DNA from: a virus
Direction: 5' to 3' (one strand)
Length of the DNA: 64,000 bases
IMG/VR virus record: IMGVR_UViG_3300023106_000010
Span: 22,911 to 86,910 of that record
Position 1 is the stretch's first letter. Every line of letters starts with the position of its first letter. The position numbers and the translations under genes are program-made. A model generated the notes under the pieces. It was given only the letters and a program-made list of their open reading frames with translations. It was not told the origin of the DNA and searched no databases. This document shows positions 47,566 through 55,398 of this stretch, piece by piece.

Positions 47566-47600
47566 TTCCTGAGGCGGTCGAAAACTTCAGGAACTTTTTA
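47566..47600 (+). terminator. Terminator-like hairpin
   Basis: TTCCTGA / TCAGGAA (47566-47572 with 47587-47593) followed by CTTTTTAG. Ends the first plus-strand early operon. The rest of 47600-47693 holds nothing recognisable. Confidence 0.65.
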
Positions 47601-47693
47601 GTCTCTTTTAGCAGCTATTTTTGATTGTCCCTAATTACAAATAGCTCTCATAACACCTAATAGTTTCTCATTCACAACTTTTAAGGAATTGCT

Positions 47694-48047
47694 ATGGCTT
47701 TCGCAACATCGATTATTCTCGCCTATCTCGTGTCTACTGCGCCTATTGTTCATCTACGTTTCATTGACAAGATGGCTTCTGTAGAAAACTGTTCTGCTGT
47801 CATTGAAGCTGTCAAACGTCAAGAAATTCTTGAGCCAGAGGATGAGCAGATTCACACTCGTCTACGATGCTTGGCTGTGTCGCTCAAGATAGACCAAGAC
47901 GACGATGGCCCTAGCAAACCTGTAGCTGTTCCTCCTACAACTCTTAACAGCCCTGTGACAGGATATCCTTGCAGGAAAGCTCTCACAGGTTTGCTAACTC
48001 CCTGCAAAGAGGCTTCCTATTCGGAACAACCCTTACATACACAATAG
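47694..48047 (+). CDS. Protein with hydrophobic N-terminus, unknown
   Basis: 117 residues, ATG after AAGGA. Residues 2-20 hydrophobic (FATSIILAYLVSTAPIV), then helical and Pro-rich parts. Possibly membrane-anchored. No family recognised. Confidence 0.65.
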   Translation: MAFATSIILAYLVSTAPIVHLRFIDKMASVENCSAVIEAVKRQEILEPEDEQIHTRLRCLAVSLKIDQDDDGPSKPVAVPPTTLNSPVTGYPCRKALTGLLTPCKEASYSEQPLHTQ

Positions 48048-48052
48048 CACAC

Positions 48053-48077
48053 AGCCCGCTTGAGCGGGCTTTCTTTT
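48053..48077 (+). terminator. Rho-independent terminator
   Basis: AGCCCGCT TG AGCGGGCT (8-bp stem) followed by TTCTTTT, six bases after the stop. Confidence 0.92.
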
Positions 48078-48157
48078 GCGTGAAAGAATCTTAATTTCTT
48101 CAAAGATACTTAGCTCAAACTTTCTTTGAAAAGTCCAGAATTATTTTGATAAAACGC

Positions 48158-48186
48158 TTGACTGTCGTTTTGTTATCGTGCATACT
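48158..48186 (+). promoter_or_regulatory. Sigma70-type promoter
   Basis: TTGACT (48158-48163), 17 bases, CATACT (48181-48186). Confidence 0.65.
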
Positions 48187-48254
48187 TCTTCACATGGACA
48201 GAAATACAAGTGTCCAAATAACCTAAACCTCGTTATTAATTATTGGAGAATCCC

Positions 48255-48725
48255 ATGAACGCACAAGCTTACGAAACCACTGTCAACTCTGGCCCGGTCC
48301 CTGTTATTGCACGTAAAGACTCCGCAGGCAATGCTGTCATCTTCATTCAGTCTGAGTTGGATATGTCAAAAGAGGGCGGTGAGATTGCTGTTTGGCACAA
48401 CGGGGTAGAGACTCGCAAAGTTCCTCTTTCCTACTACCACAGTAGCACTAAACTGGAGCATGATAAAGAGCTAGAAGTGTTGAACAAATTTGCGACCGAA
48501 TTTAAACCGACCTTCGGGGTTGCAGTGAAACGTAGGCTCGGGAAGGATTTGTCAAAACATCGCACTGTAGTGCAAGATGATGAACCTAAAAGTGCTAACA
48601 ACACGCTTCGCCGGTCTAGTGACAAACCTGTTTTCTCGTTTAATCAAGAAGAGTATCGTGCAAAGATGCAGATCGCGATTCAGGCTGCAATTGCTGCGGT
48701 AGATGCTGAATATAACTCAAAGTAA
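48255..48725 (+). CDS. Protein of unknown function
   Basis: 156 residues from the ATG at 48255, preceded by GGAG; a TTG at 48243 is in frame. Beta-type N-terminal half (VPVIARKDSAGNAVIFIQ), basic middle, helical end (QIAIQAAIAAVDAEY). Stands alone between terminators, hence an independent unit. Confidence 0.72.
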   Translation: MNAQAYETTVNSGPVPVIARKDSAGNAVIFIQSELDMSKEGGEIAVWHNGVETRKVPLSYYHSSTKLEHDKELEVLNKFATEFKPTFGVAVKRRLGKDLSKHRTVVQDDEPKSANNTLRRSSDKPVFSFNQEEYRAKMQIAIQAAIAAVDAEYNSK

Positions 48726-48780
48726 ACGATCTGTTGTAAAATAGCCTCAAAGAAATAAAGCTCTTGCCTTCTCTCCATGG

Positions 48781-48820
48781 AACGCCGATAATTCTTAAAA
48801 GGATGTCGGCGTTTATTATT
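48781..48820 (+). terminator. Rho-independent terminator
   Basis: AACGCCGA (48781-48788) pairs with TCGGCGTT (48806-48813), followed by TATTATTTATT. Confidence 0.85.
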
Positions 48821-48836
48821 TATTCTGGAGACAAGA

Positions 48837-49220
48837 GTGAGCTTACGTAAAATCATAAGATTTGAAACGGCAGTTGATGCTAAAGGTATGTACCACGATG
48901 GCGAAGCGCCCTGTACAAACGATATGCAGGAAAGTATGCGTCACCCTATGCCTAGAGATGATAGCAAGCTCTCAGACGCATTAGATGCTCACGAAAACCC
49001 AACTATGTCTGATTGGTACTTTGGCTTCGGTAGCAAGAAGCAAGCGCGCTTCTGGATTTATAAAGCTGTGTGGTTGCGTCAACTGCATGCTGCTGGGATT
49101 GTAGTGAGCGAGTACCAATGCCTTCGCGAGCATACGATTGTAGGTGATACTCAAGCTATTTTCCTAAGCCACGAAAGTAAACAATCTTTTTCGATATTAG
49201 ACTACTTCAATTTGAAATAA
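48837..49220 (+). CDS. Protein of unknown function
   Basis: 127 residues; GTG start with GGAG upstream. Contains Met/His/Asp-rich sequence and RFWIYKAVWLRQLHAAGIVV. No recognised domain. Confidence 0.7.
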   Translation: MSLRKIIRFETAVDAKGMYHDGEAPCTNDMQESMRHPMPRDDSKLSDALDAHENPTMSDWYFGFGSKKQARFWIYKAVWLRQLHAAGIVVSEYQCLREHTIVGDTQAIFLSHESKQSFSILDYFNLK

Positions 49221-49263
49221 TGTGTTACTATTAAGCTTCCTCCCAAACAACGAGCGAAGCCTA

Positions 49264-49524
49264 ATGTCTACTCCATTCACATCCCTCTACCTAATCAACT
49301 ACACCCTCGTCAATCCCACAGAGACACGAGTAAGCTATACCAAAGCAGACAATGCAATCCGTGCCTTACACACGCTCCAACAGACTCTTGATCTTCGCAC
49401 GCTCCATAGAGTGGAAAGTGTCTCCGTGAGCCTCTACGACTCATCTAGCAACAGCTTTGTCCCATTGGACTTGGACCTAATTTGCAAGTCGTGGGTGGAA
49501 TGGATTCAGGTATACAAAAGTTGA
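49264..49524 (+). CDS. Small protein, unknown
   Basis: 86 residues from the ATG at 49264. The ribosome binding site is weak (GAGCGAAG); a longer start at 49222 is possible. Beta-like with a helix (ADNAIRALHTLQQTLDL). Confidence 0.6.
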   Translation: MSTPFTSLYLINYTLVNPTETRVSYTKADNAIRALHTLQQTLDLRTLHRVESVSVSLYDSSSNSFVPLDLDLICKSWVEWIQVYKS

Positions 49525-49533
49525 AGAAACTTG

Positions 49534-49562
49534 TTGACAGTTGTCAGAACTGAGAGCATCAT
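49534..49562 (+). promoter_or_regulatory. Promoter with conserved spacer
   Basis: TTGACA (49534-49539), 17 bases, CATCAT (49557-49562). Spacer GTTGTCAGAAC. Confidence 0.75.
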
Positions 49563-49592
49563 AGACCTACATTAACGAAACGGAGAAATAAA

Positions 49593-49934
49593 ATGGACAA
49601 CCGAATCATCCCAAGCTTCATCCAAGAGCTACTCGAAGCAGACATTCCTGTATCGCTCACCAAAGACAGCTTCATCGTAGACGGTTTCTATAAGAGTGGC
49701 ACTGTAGAAATCAAATGCCGAAACGAAGCTGATTGGTATGCTGTAGCTCGGTATCAAGAGAAAACGGATATTGAAGATATTCAAGACCTAGTTGCTTTGA
49801 ATTATTATTGGTGGCAGAGTGGAAAGGAACGCTACGAAGGCTGGAATCAACCTAATAGCCGCTGGCTCCCTCTCTTGGTGCAATACGGCTATGTCACTGC
49901 TAAAGTGATCCCTGAACAAACTATTTACGAATAA
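49593..49934 (+). CDS. Protein of unknown function
   Basis: 113 residues, ATG after GGAG. Trp/Tyr-rich (LNYYWWQSGKERYEGWNQP). No recognised family; first in the operon behind P49534. Confidence 0.72.
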   Translation: MDNRIIPSFIQELLEADIPVSLTKDSFIVDGFYKSGTVEIKCRNEADWYAVARYQEKTDIEDIQDLVALNYYWWQSGKERYEGWNQPNSRWLPLLVQYGYVTAKVIPEQTIYE

Positions 49935-49945
49935 GGAGAAATAAA

Positions 49946-50533
49946 ATGCCAACAGGATACACCGCAGCAATCAAAGATGGAATCACTTTTAAAGAATATG
50001 CTCTGTCTTGTGCACGAGCTTTTGGAGCGTTAGTATCAATGCGTGATGAGCCATCTAACGCAACAATACCCGATTCTTTCGAGATATCCTCTTACTACCA
50101 GACAGCTTACGACGATGCTCGCAAAGCTCTTGATGATCTCTCTGCACTCGAATACGAAGAAGTTGCTACAAAGTATGAAGCTTACTATACGAAGTCTGTA
50201 GCAGATTATGAAGCCATTAAGCTTAACAAGCAAGATTTGGAAGTAAAGTATCTTCGCATGTTGGCAGATGTAAAAGAGTATGCTGTACCGTCTGACGAAC
50301 ACAAAGAGTTTAAGAAGTTCATGATTGACCAAATCGTGCAAAGCATTGATTGGGATTGTGACATGAAATATTATGATATTCCTAAACGTGTCGAACCACT
50401 TGATTGGTGGTCTGAGCAAATGCTTTACTTGAAGCGTGCTGTAGAAAATCGTAGCAATAGTTTGGACGAAGAAATTGAACGCGTCAACAAACGTAATCTC
50501 TGGATCAAACAACTTAAGGAGTCTTTGAAATGA
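49946..50533 (+). CDS. Widespread phage early protein (PTGYTAAIKDGI type)
   Basis: 195 residues, ATG after AAGGAG. The N-terminus PTGYTAAIKDGITF..YALSCARAFGALV(S)MRD is a signature of a family common in phages and without known function. The rest is charged helix with ELEVKYLRM-like coiled parts and WW. Followed by an overlapping short gene. Confidence 0.82.
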   Translation: MPTGYTAAIKDGITFKEYALSCARAFGALVSMRDEPSNATIPDSFEISSYYQTAYDDARKALDDLSALEYEEVATKYEAYYTKSVADYEAIKLNKQDLEVKYLRMLADVKEYAVPSDEHKEFKKFMIDQIVQSIDWDCDMKYYDIPKRVEPLDWWSEQMLYLKRAVENRSNSLDEEIERVNKRNLWIKQLKESLK

Positions 50534-50661
50534 GCAACGACAAAGCACTCTCCCTCTACTCTGGTCGCAATGTGCCAGAGTCTTTGGCAGCAATTAACGC
50601 CCAGATCAATCTTGCACAGATGCCTCTTGTATTATATTTTCAACAAAAGACACTACGCTAG
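50530..50661 (+). pseudogene. Truncated small gene, cut by homing cassette
   Basis: 43 codons from ATG 50530 (overlapping the previous stop) to TAG. The first 30 residues (NDKALSLYSGRNVPESLAAIN) match the product at 51909 (NKALELFQGRDVPQHLAESN). After about 50618 the reading enters the 3' end of the minus-strand GIY-YIG gene and the similarity ends, so the original end was probably lost when the cassette inserted. Confidence 0.55.
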
Positions 50662-51601
50662 GATAATTCTCAATTAATGTGGCTTCTGTGATGAAGCCCT
50701 TAACTTCTTGAGGGGTTACGATAAAATTAGCTTTTATTTTTCGTTCGATCTTACTTGCAAGCCAAGGGCTTATATCATTAAAAGTTTTATAGTTTTGAAT
50801 TACAAACTGCCTCTTTTTAAGATTCATTTTGTGGTGTTTCAGTCTTGTAGTCAAGTCTCGTGTTATTCCATAACCAGTAAAACTGCCTGTATCAGAGGTT
50901 ACTTCCAGAACATAAATAATAAAATTAGCGTCCTTAGGGATTGTTTTGGTTTTCCTACAACTGCAAGGCAGATAACCTTGGAGCATATTTTGTCTACAAC
51001 CTTCAAATATCTCTTGGGGATTACTTGTAGAGCATCTTGGGCAAATGTACCTCCAAGAATCTTTACCTTTGACCTCTTTTTCACACTTCCAAAACAATGT
51101 ATCTTCATGGAACAATCCTGTTGCCATTAGCTTATTAGCTACAAATTCATCATTATCTTTCTTTCTCGGTACAACTTGTAAGCTGCACATTTGGCAACCA
51201 CCTCGCTTATCCATGAATGTTTTTATTGTCGATGTCCATTCGTGGTTATCCCTTCTACATCTTAGGAAGATCTTGTCGTCATCAATTCTGGTAATTTCTA
51301 CATTCATTTTTGCCGCTTTTCTGTGACACAAAACAATTTTCTGTTCTTTTGACCATTTACCCATTTTAGTGCAGCCACACGGCAATTTACCTTTCATGAG
51401 AGATGATTTCTCTGCTAGAAATTTGCCATCCCCAAACAGTTCAGAATCATTCTTACAAGTATGGCAAATAATAGTGTACACCTTAGCCCAAGCACGTTTC
51501 TCACCAAACCAACCTAAAACCTCAACTTGGCCTTCTTTACCAAAACGTTTTCCAACAAATTCATCTAGTTCTGCAAAATATGGTTGTACTTTACCGTTCA
51601 T
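50606..51601 (-). CDS. GIY-YIG homing endonuclease with zinc knuckles
   Basis: 331 residues. Several CxxC-type knuckles (CHTCKND...LPCGC, CQMC, CPRCSTS...LPCSC) precede a C-terminal GIY-YIG-like nuclease (FIIYVLEVTS...GYGITRDLTTRL, with R and later E in KIERKIK). Minus-strand insert in a plus-strand gene region. Its ATG overlaps the stop of the small gene at 51598. Cassette B behind a LexA-box promoter. Confidence 0.82.
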   Translation of the reverse strand: MNGKVQPYFAELDEFVGKRFGKEGQVEVLGWFGEKRAWAKVYTIICHTCKNDSELFGDGKFLAEKSSLMKGKLPCGCTKMGKWSKEQKIVLCHRKAAKMNVEITRIDDDKIFLRCRRDNHEWTSTIKTFMDKRGGCQMCSLQVVPRKKDNDEFVANKLMATGLFHEDTLFWKCEKEVKGKDSWRYICPRCSTSNPQEIFEGCRQNMLQGYLPCSCRKTKTIPKDANFIIYVLEVTSDTGSFTGYGITRDLTTRLKHHKMNLKKRQFVIQNYKTFNDISPWLASKIERKIKANFIVTPQEVKGFITEATLIENYPSVVSFVENIIQEASVQD

Positions 51602-51813
51602 TCTCCAAATCCTTTACAATCATTTTTAAGCTGCTCTAGTTGGAGCATTACCCGTTGTTGTTTCAACACCATACGAGCTTTATCAATTCGTTCAACAACA
51701 TAAAAATTCCCCTTGCTTTTGTGGTAGCGCTTTGCTACACTTACTGAAGCTGAGGAAGACGAAGCGATGTGTTGTAGAAGTTCAACATCACTAGAAGTTA
51801 CGTAATTAAACAT
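51598..51813 (-). CDS. Small helical protein of a homing cassette, copy B
   Basis: 71 residues from the ATG at 51813 (AAGGA upstream). Shares YHK(S/N)KG...VE(R/K)I..AR....(R)..(L)..LE with the product at 28748. Followed by a nuclease gene in an ATGA overlap, exactly as in cassette A although the nuclease family differs. Confidence 0.7.
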   Translation of the reverse strand: MFNYVTSSDVELLQHIASSSSASVSVAKRYHKSKGNFYVVERIDKARMVLKQQRVMLQLEQLKNDCKGFGE

Positions 51814-51845
51814 TGTGCTTATCCTTACAGTTGTGGTAAGCTTAT

Positions 51846-51873
51846 ATTGTAACACGGAAATGTTACCTGTCAA
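51846..51873 (-). promoter_or_regulatory. Sigma70-type promoter (cassette B)
   Basis: TTGACA (51868-51873), 16 bases, TACAAT (51846-51851), minus strand; LexA-type site two bases upstream of the -35. Confidence 0.85.
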
Positions 51874-51875
51874 TA

Positions 51876-51891
51876 CTGTGTATTTATACAG
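51876..51891 (-). promoter_or_regulatory. LexA-type operator (SOS box) 3
   Basis: CTGTATAAATACACAG on the minus strand with flanking A and T giving ACTGT-N8-ACAGT. Almost the same as box 1 (14 of 16 positions or more). Confidence 0.78.
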
Positions 51892-51908
51892 TTATTTAGG
51901 AGAGAGAA

Positions 51909-52073
51909 ATGACTACTAACAAAGCTTTAGAACTTTTCCAAGGGCGTGACGTACCTCAACACCTTGCGGAATCGAATGCAGCAAAGCTCATCAATGCCTT
52001 GCACTACCTCGGAGACCGTTACATCCTCGCAAAGCCTGTAAAGCGCCTTAAACTGAAGAAACGGAGCTATTGA
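51909..52073 (+). CDS. Small protein of the NKALxLxxGRxVP type
   Basis: 54 residues, ATG after GGAGAGAG. NKALELFQGRDVPQHLAE...LHYLGDRYILAKPV and a basic end KRLKLKKRS. The intact relative of the truncated gene at 50530. Confidence 0.72.
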   Translation: MTTNKALELFQGRDVPQHLAESNAAKLINALHYLGDRYILAKPVKRLKLKKRSY

Positions 52074-52074
52074 T

Positions 52075-52254
52075 ATGGCAACCTACACTCTCACCACATC
52101 TCCCACGTATGACGCCAAAGGTAAGGCCGTGGGAGCGTATTACACTGTGCTACGCGATGGCATGATTATTAACACTTACACTAGCAAAGAGGAAGCTACT
52201 CAGATTGTCGAGGCGCTTACTGAAATGGAAGCTCTTAAGAAAGTTAAGAAATGA
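52075..52254 (+). CDS. Small beta-rich protein
   Basis: 59 residues; start three bases after the preceding stop. Beta hairpins (GAYYTVLRDGMIINTYTSKEE) then a Lys/Glu helix. Unknown. Confidence 0.68.
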   Translation: MATYTLTTSPTYDAKGKAVGAYYTVLRDGMIINTYTSKEEATQIVEALTEMEALKKVKK

Positions 52255-52334
52255 ATACGTTCCAGTCTGGTGACACTTGTGGAGAGTATGTGAGCCAGTG
52301 TAACGATAAGTTTGAATATCCGGAGGATTACTAA
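52251..52334 (+). CDS. 27-residue peptide
   Basis: ATG overlaps the preceding stop (ATGA). Acidic, two Cys (SGDTCGEYVSQCND). Its end carries the GGAGG site of the next gene. Small, so less certain. Confidence 0.5.
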   Translation: MNTFQSGDTCGEYVSQCNDKFEYPEDY

Positions 52335-52335
52335 C

Positions 52336-52539
52336 ATGAACCAATTCCTATTCACCAAAGAACTACTGGAATCTTGTACCGTAGAACTGTCCGAGAAATA
52401 CAACATCGTATATGCTTACGAAGACAATGGAATCTACCTCACCGTATGCAAGCTTGAGGGCGGCGTAGCTACTATTGTTGTGCAAGACATTATTCCTTGG
52501 CCTAGCAAGGATGCTTTTGAGATTACTCAGAAAGATTAA
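52336..52539 (+). CDS. Small protein, unknown
   Basis: 67 residues from the ATG at 52336 with GGAGG upstream. Beta-like C-terminal half (IYLTVCKLEGGVATIVVQ). Unknown. Confidence 0.7.
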   Translation: MNQFLFTKELLESCTVELSEKYNIVYAYEDNGIYLTVCKLEGGVATIVVQDIIPWPSKDAFEITQKD

Positions 52540-52540
52540 G

Positions 52541-52633
52541 ATGACACGCTTACAACTTCTCTTCCTAGCCTTGCTGCTAGATGCTGCATGTTGGAGTGCA
52601 TTGGGATGGATTGTTTATAAGGGTTTGGTATGA
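52541..52633 (+). CDS. 30-residue membrane micropeptide
   Basis: Hydrophobic throughout (LQLLFLALLLDAACWSALGWIVY). ATG one base after the preceding stop; stop overlaps the next start. Confidence 0.58.
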   Translation: MTRLQLLFLALLLDAACWSALGWIVYKGLV

Positions 52634-52794
52634 GCGCACCTAGAGCAACCATCCCACCACCTATACCTCCTCTCAAGAGCGACTTGAAGCTTAAACTGGC
52701 AACACAAGCTATCAACAAACTGAAGAATGGTGGCTACGAAGATGGTAAGAACATTGCTGTCGTGCTGGAGTATATTATGGAGAAATTGAAATGA
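52630..52794 (+). CDS. Small protein with Pro-rich start
   Basis: 54 residues, ATG overlapping the previous stop. APRATIPPPIPPLK then a helical part (LATQAINKLKNGGYED..NIAVVLEYIMEKLK). Unknown. Confidence 0.65.
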   Translation: MSAPRATIPPPIPPLKSDLKLKLATQAINKLKNGGYEDGKNIAVVLEYIMEKLK

Positions 52795-52997
52795 CAAAAT
52801 TCCAAGAAGGTGACAAAGTAATGTGCACAGACACTCGTAATGATGCAAATCATTTGCAGTGGAACAAAGTTTACAAAGTGTCATGGTGCAGTGAACATTA
52901 CGTTCGGCTCAGCATGAGTATGATGCGTGTCGGAGGTGGCTTGCAAGCGACGATGTTTTCTGTGGATAGATTTGAGAAGGTTCTTGACAATTCTTAG
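52791..52997 (+). CDS. Small SH3-like protein, unknown
   Basis: 68 residues. FQEGDKVMCTD...NKVYKVSW and a GG turn suggest a small beta barrel of the kind found in many phage early genes. The -35 of the following promoter lies in its 3' end. Confidence 0.68.
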   Translation: MTKFQEGDKVMCTDTRNDANHLQWNKVYKVSWCSEHYVRLSMSMMRVGGGLQATMFSVDRFEKVLDNS

Positions 52998-53011
52998 AAC
53001 TACTGTAGAAT
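52984..53011 (+). promoter_or_regulatory. Promoter with conserved spacer
   Basis: TTGACA (52984-52989), 16 bases, TAGAAT (53006-53011). Spacer ATTCTTAGAAC. Confidence 0.82.
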
Positions 53012-53046
53012 GTAATTCATAGCAGCACAACACACAGGAGAACGAA

Positions 53047-53205
53047 ATGCGCGAAGGCAGCAAACTCATCGTAGCAAATGGTAGCGGAAGCTTCACGTGC
53101 ATTTTTCTCTCTTGGATTGGTGCTACAGATAAGATGAATTGTCTGTCTCGATTTGGTGGGCAGATCGTTGTTGACCAGAAAGATGTGTTAGAATTCTTCG
53201 TATAA
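53047..53205 (+). CDS. Small beta-rich protein
   Basis: 52 residues, ATG after GGAGAACG. Beta-like (SKLIVANGSGSFTCIFLSWIG). First in the operon behind P52984. Confidence 0.62.
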   Translation: MREGSKLIVANGSGSFTCIFLSWIGATDKMNCLSRFGGQIVVDQKDVLEFFV

Positions 53206-53221
53206 CTTAAAAGGAAATAAA

Positions 53222-53386
53222 ATGACTCCAACTATGATTGTAGAACTTATTGCAGCAGCTTACGCACTGTACATGGGCTGGAAATTGCGCATCACTAATG
53301 GTGGATACTTTGATACGTTCATCTTTAAGATGTCCCCAATCGGATTGAGCTTTGCGCTTGTGCTCAATGCTTTTAAAGTTTTCTGA
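53222..53386 (+). CDS. Small membrane protein
   Basis: 54 residues, ATG after AAAGGA. Two hydrophobic segments (MIVELIAAAYALYMGWKL and IGLSFALVLNAF). Unknown. Confidence 0.65.
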   Translation: MTPTMIVELIAAAYALYMGWKLRITNGGYFDTFIFKMSPIGLSFALVLNAFKVF

Positions 53387-53392
53387 CTAAAT

Positions 53393-53635
53393 ATGAACAT
53401 CAAGAAGGTTTTGGAACTCTCATTAGCATCCATCAAGAACAGTCAGCGTAATTTCATCTGCGTGGCTATCAAGCAACATTGTGATGGTGATGAGATTCTT
53501 GAACAGAAGTGTGTTAAGATTATGGAGAAATATAAACCTAAAGGCAAGAATGACTTGTACGTAGGTTGGTGGAGCTTCTTTGACAGGAAGAGTCGTATTG
53601 AAGCACTTGAGAAAGCTATTGGAGAATTGAAATGA
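53393..53635 (+). CDS. Small protein, unknown (paralogue of next gene)
   Basis: 80 residues. The stretch NSQRNFICVAIKQH resembles NEQAEYVCIALTNY in the next product, with similar distances from the start, suggesting duplication. Ends with a helical segment (IEALEKAIGELK). Confidence 0.7.
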   Translation: MNIKKVLELSLASIKNSQRNFICVAIKQHCDGDEILEQKCVKIMEKYKPKGKNDLYVGWWSFFDRKSRIEALEKAIGELK

Positions 53636-53967
53636 AACTTAAAGACCATAAAATTGCGGCGTTGAAACATGCTCGCAAGCTTATTTCTAATGAACAAGCA
53701 GAATACGTCTGTATTGCTCTGACTAACTACGCCGTTATTAAAGAGAATGCTGTTGCATCAGAAGCAGTAGAATATCTTCACCACTACATAGGTAAACAGC
53801 TTAATGGTGAGGGTGCACTTGATTATTGGCTCTTTTCGAATAAAACTCTTGACACTATTGAAGATGTTCAAAGCTGTTGGTTTCATGGCAAGGGGAGTAA
53901 GAAGATTCGCCAAACTCGACTCAATTGGATTGATTGGATGCTTGAGTGCTATGAAGGAAAGAAATAA
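53632..53967 (+). CDS. Small protein, unknown (paralogue of previous gene)
   Basis: 111 residues, ATG overlapping the previous stop. Helical N-terminal part with ALKHARKLI, EYVCIALTNY core, C-terminal WIDWMLECY. Confidence 0.7.
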   Translation: MKLKDHKIAALKHARKLISNEQAEYVCIALTNYAVIKENAVASEAVEYLHHYIGKQLNGEGALDYWLFSNKTLDTIEDVQSCWFHGKGSKKIRQTRLNWIDWMLECYEGKK

Positions 53968-54185
53968 TGTTCAAATCAATCGATGACACTAACGAGAAGC
54001 TGGAAGGCTTCAAATACGCTAACAAGCACCACGAAGAAGAGTTTGTTGTGATGGAACATGATGATGGTATTGTGACGATTCAAATGTCAGGTGATTCTGC
54101 CGCTATTTTCGTAGAGGACATCCCGAAGCTTGTGAAAGCTTTGCTTGCAGCGGAAGACTATATGCGTCATAATGGAGGGAGTTGA
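53967..54185 (+). CDS. Small protein, unknown
   Basis: 72 residues. Beta hairpin EEFVVMEHDDGIVTIQM then a helix VEDIPKLVKALLAAEDYM, a form common in phage early proteins. Unknown. Confidence 0.68.
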   Translation: MFKSIDDTNEKLEGFKYANKHHEEEFVVMEHDDGIVTIQMSGDSAAIFVEDIPKLVKALLAAEDYMRHNGGS

Positions 54186-54186
54186 T

Positions 54187-54318
54187 ATGTTCTGCTGGCA
54201 TAAATGGAGTAAGTGGACTGTCCCTGTTGCATATCGTGCAGTTGGAGGCTACATTGGATGGTGGCAAACCAAAGAATGTTCTAAATGTGGTAAAGTTAAA
54301 CGGAGGACTTTTGAATGA
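54187..54318 (+). CDS. Small zinc-finger-like protein
   Basis: 43 residues. CWHKWSKW at the start and CSKCGKVKRR at the end provide C, H, C, C ligands for one zinc. Short proteins with CxHxWSxW...CxxCG occur in many phages. Unknown role. Confidence 0.68.
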   Translation: MFCWHKWSKWTVPVAYRAVGGYIGWWQTKECSKCGKVKRRTFE

Positions 54319-54602
54319 AACACATTCAAACGGAGAGCAGAATGTTATCTTTCAACATCAACAATTACGCCACTGTCACATTGACAGAATTTGGTGCAGA
54401 AATTTACAATAAACGTTATGATGATATGAAGCAATATGTTCCAACAGACTACATTTTTAGTAATGTAGATGTCAAAGCTGGATATGTTCTCAAAGCACAA
54501 CTGTGGAGCTTGTTCCAAGATTTTGGTCCTTACATTAGTCTTGGTCGGGAGAATCCATTTGAGGGGTGTATTATGATGTTTGATGAGGAGGATTTTGAAT
54601 GA
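54315..54602 (+). CDS. Protein of unknown function
   Basis: 95 residues, start overlapping the previous stop (ATGA). YATVTLTEFGAEIYNKRY, KAGYVLKAQLWSLFQDFG and the acidic end form a type frequently seen in phages. No function known to me. Confidence 0.72.
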   Translation: MKHIQTESRMLSFNINNYATVTLTEFGAEIYNKRYDDMKQYVPTDYIFSNVDVKAGYVLKAQLWSLFQDFGPYISLGRENPFEGCIMMFDEEDFE

Positions 54603-54979
54603 GCGCCGCATTCGTAGCAATCAACAGTGCCAACAACTCCATTGCCGCATCCAATGCAGCACGTGCACGAGCGAAATACCTAGCCGACTGTCAATTTGTC
54701 ATGGATCATGGCGAGAGCACTGCAAGCAACACAGTAGCTGAGAAACAAGCTTATGCTGAATGTGTTAGTGCAATTTATCCGCCAGCTACAATGGATGTTC
54801 ATTCAGGTAAGGCTGTTGTAGCTGCCTTCTTGATTGCTGCATTGATTGGGGCTATTGTGGGATGGTTCCGCTCTGATTATGAGCGATTTGAAAGTGCTTG
54901 TTTGGGCGCTCTTGGTGGAATGGCTCTGCTGATGGTTGGTGCAATTATTATTGTTGCTATTGCTTTTGTGTTCTCTTGA
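54599..54979 (+). CDS. Membrane protein, unknown
   Basis: 126 residues. Ala/Asn-rich N-terminal helix with two Cys (ADCQFV, AECVSAI), then two membrane segments (VVAAFLIAALIGAIVGWF and LGGMALLMVGAIIIVAIAFVF). Confidence 0.72.
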   Translation: MSAAFVAINSANNSIAASNAARARAKYLADCQFVMDHGESTASNTVAEKQAYAECVSAIYPPATMDVHSGKAVVAAFLIAALIGAIVGWFRSDYERFESACLGALGGMALLMVGAIIIVAIAFVFS

Positions 54980-54986
54980 AGGCATT

Positions 54987-55172
54987 ATGAATAAATACAT
55001 TTCAGGTACAATCACTTGTCTTTCTACATTTGGTCTGACATTCTTTCTATCACATTTCATGTGGCAACTACTTTTCTACAAGACGTTCAGCGTAGATTAT
55101 TTCATGTTTAGTGTGCTCAGCATGGGTGGAATGGTTGTGGGATTGAATTACTTAACGGGAGAATGGGAGTGA
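54987..55172 (+). CDS. Small membrane protein
   Basis: 61 residues from the ATG at 54987. Two hydrophobic segments (GTITCLSTFGLTFFLSHFMW and YFMFSVLSMGGMVVGLNYL). Confidence 0.68.
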   Translation: MNKYISGTITCLSTFGLTFFLSHFMWQLLFYKTFSVDYFMFSVLSMGGMVVGLNYLTGEWE

Positions 55173-55333
55173 GATACTACTACGAACGAGAAGATTTGAC
55201 AGATGTTTATTACATCATTGACCGTTACTCAGACACCCATATTTGTGATTGCTTCTTTTTAGGTCAAGTGAAATTTGTTGTCAAGGCTTTGAATGAATTT
55301 GAGGAGCGGAGGGTGAATGGCACTAACTTTTAG
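55169..55333 (+). CDS. Small protein, unknown
   Basis: 54 residues; GTG overlaps the previous stop. Tyr-rich start (RYYYEREDLTDVYYI), Cys pair, helical end. Unknown. Confidence 0.62.
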   Translation: MRYYYEREDLTDVYYIIDRYSDTHICDCFFLGQVKFVVKALNEFEERRVNGTNF

Positions 55334-55340
55334 TTAGCTC

Positions 55341-55368
55341 TTGACAACGTGCAAATGTATGATATAAT
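55341..55368 (+). promoter_or_regulatory. Consensus promoter of HTH gene
   Basis: TTGACA (55341-55346), 16 bases, TATAAT (55363-55368), both perfect. Confidence 0.92.
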
Positions 55369-55398
55369 ATATGTACAATTGATAGAAAGGTGTTAATT

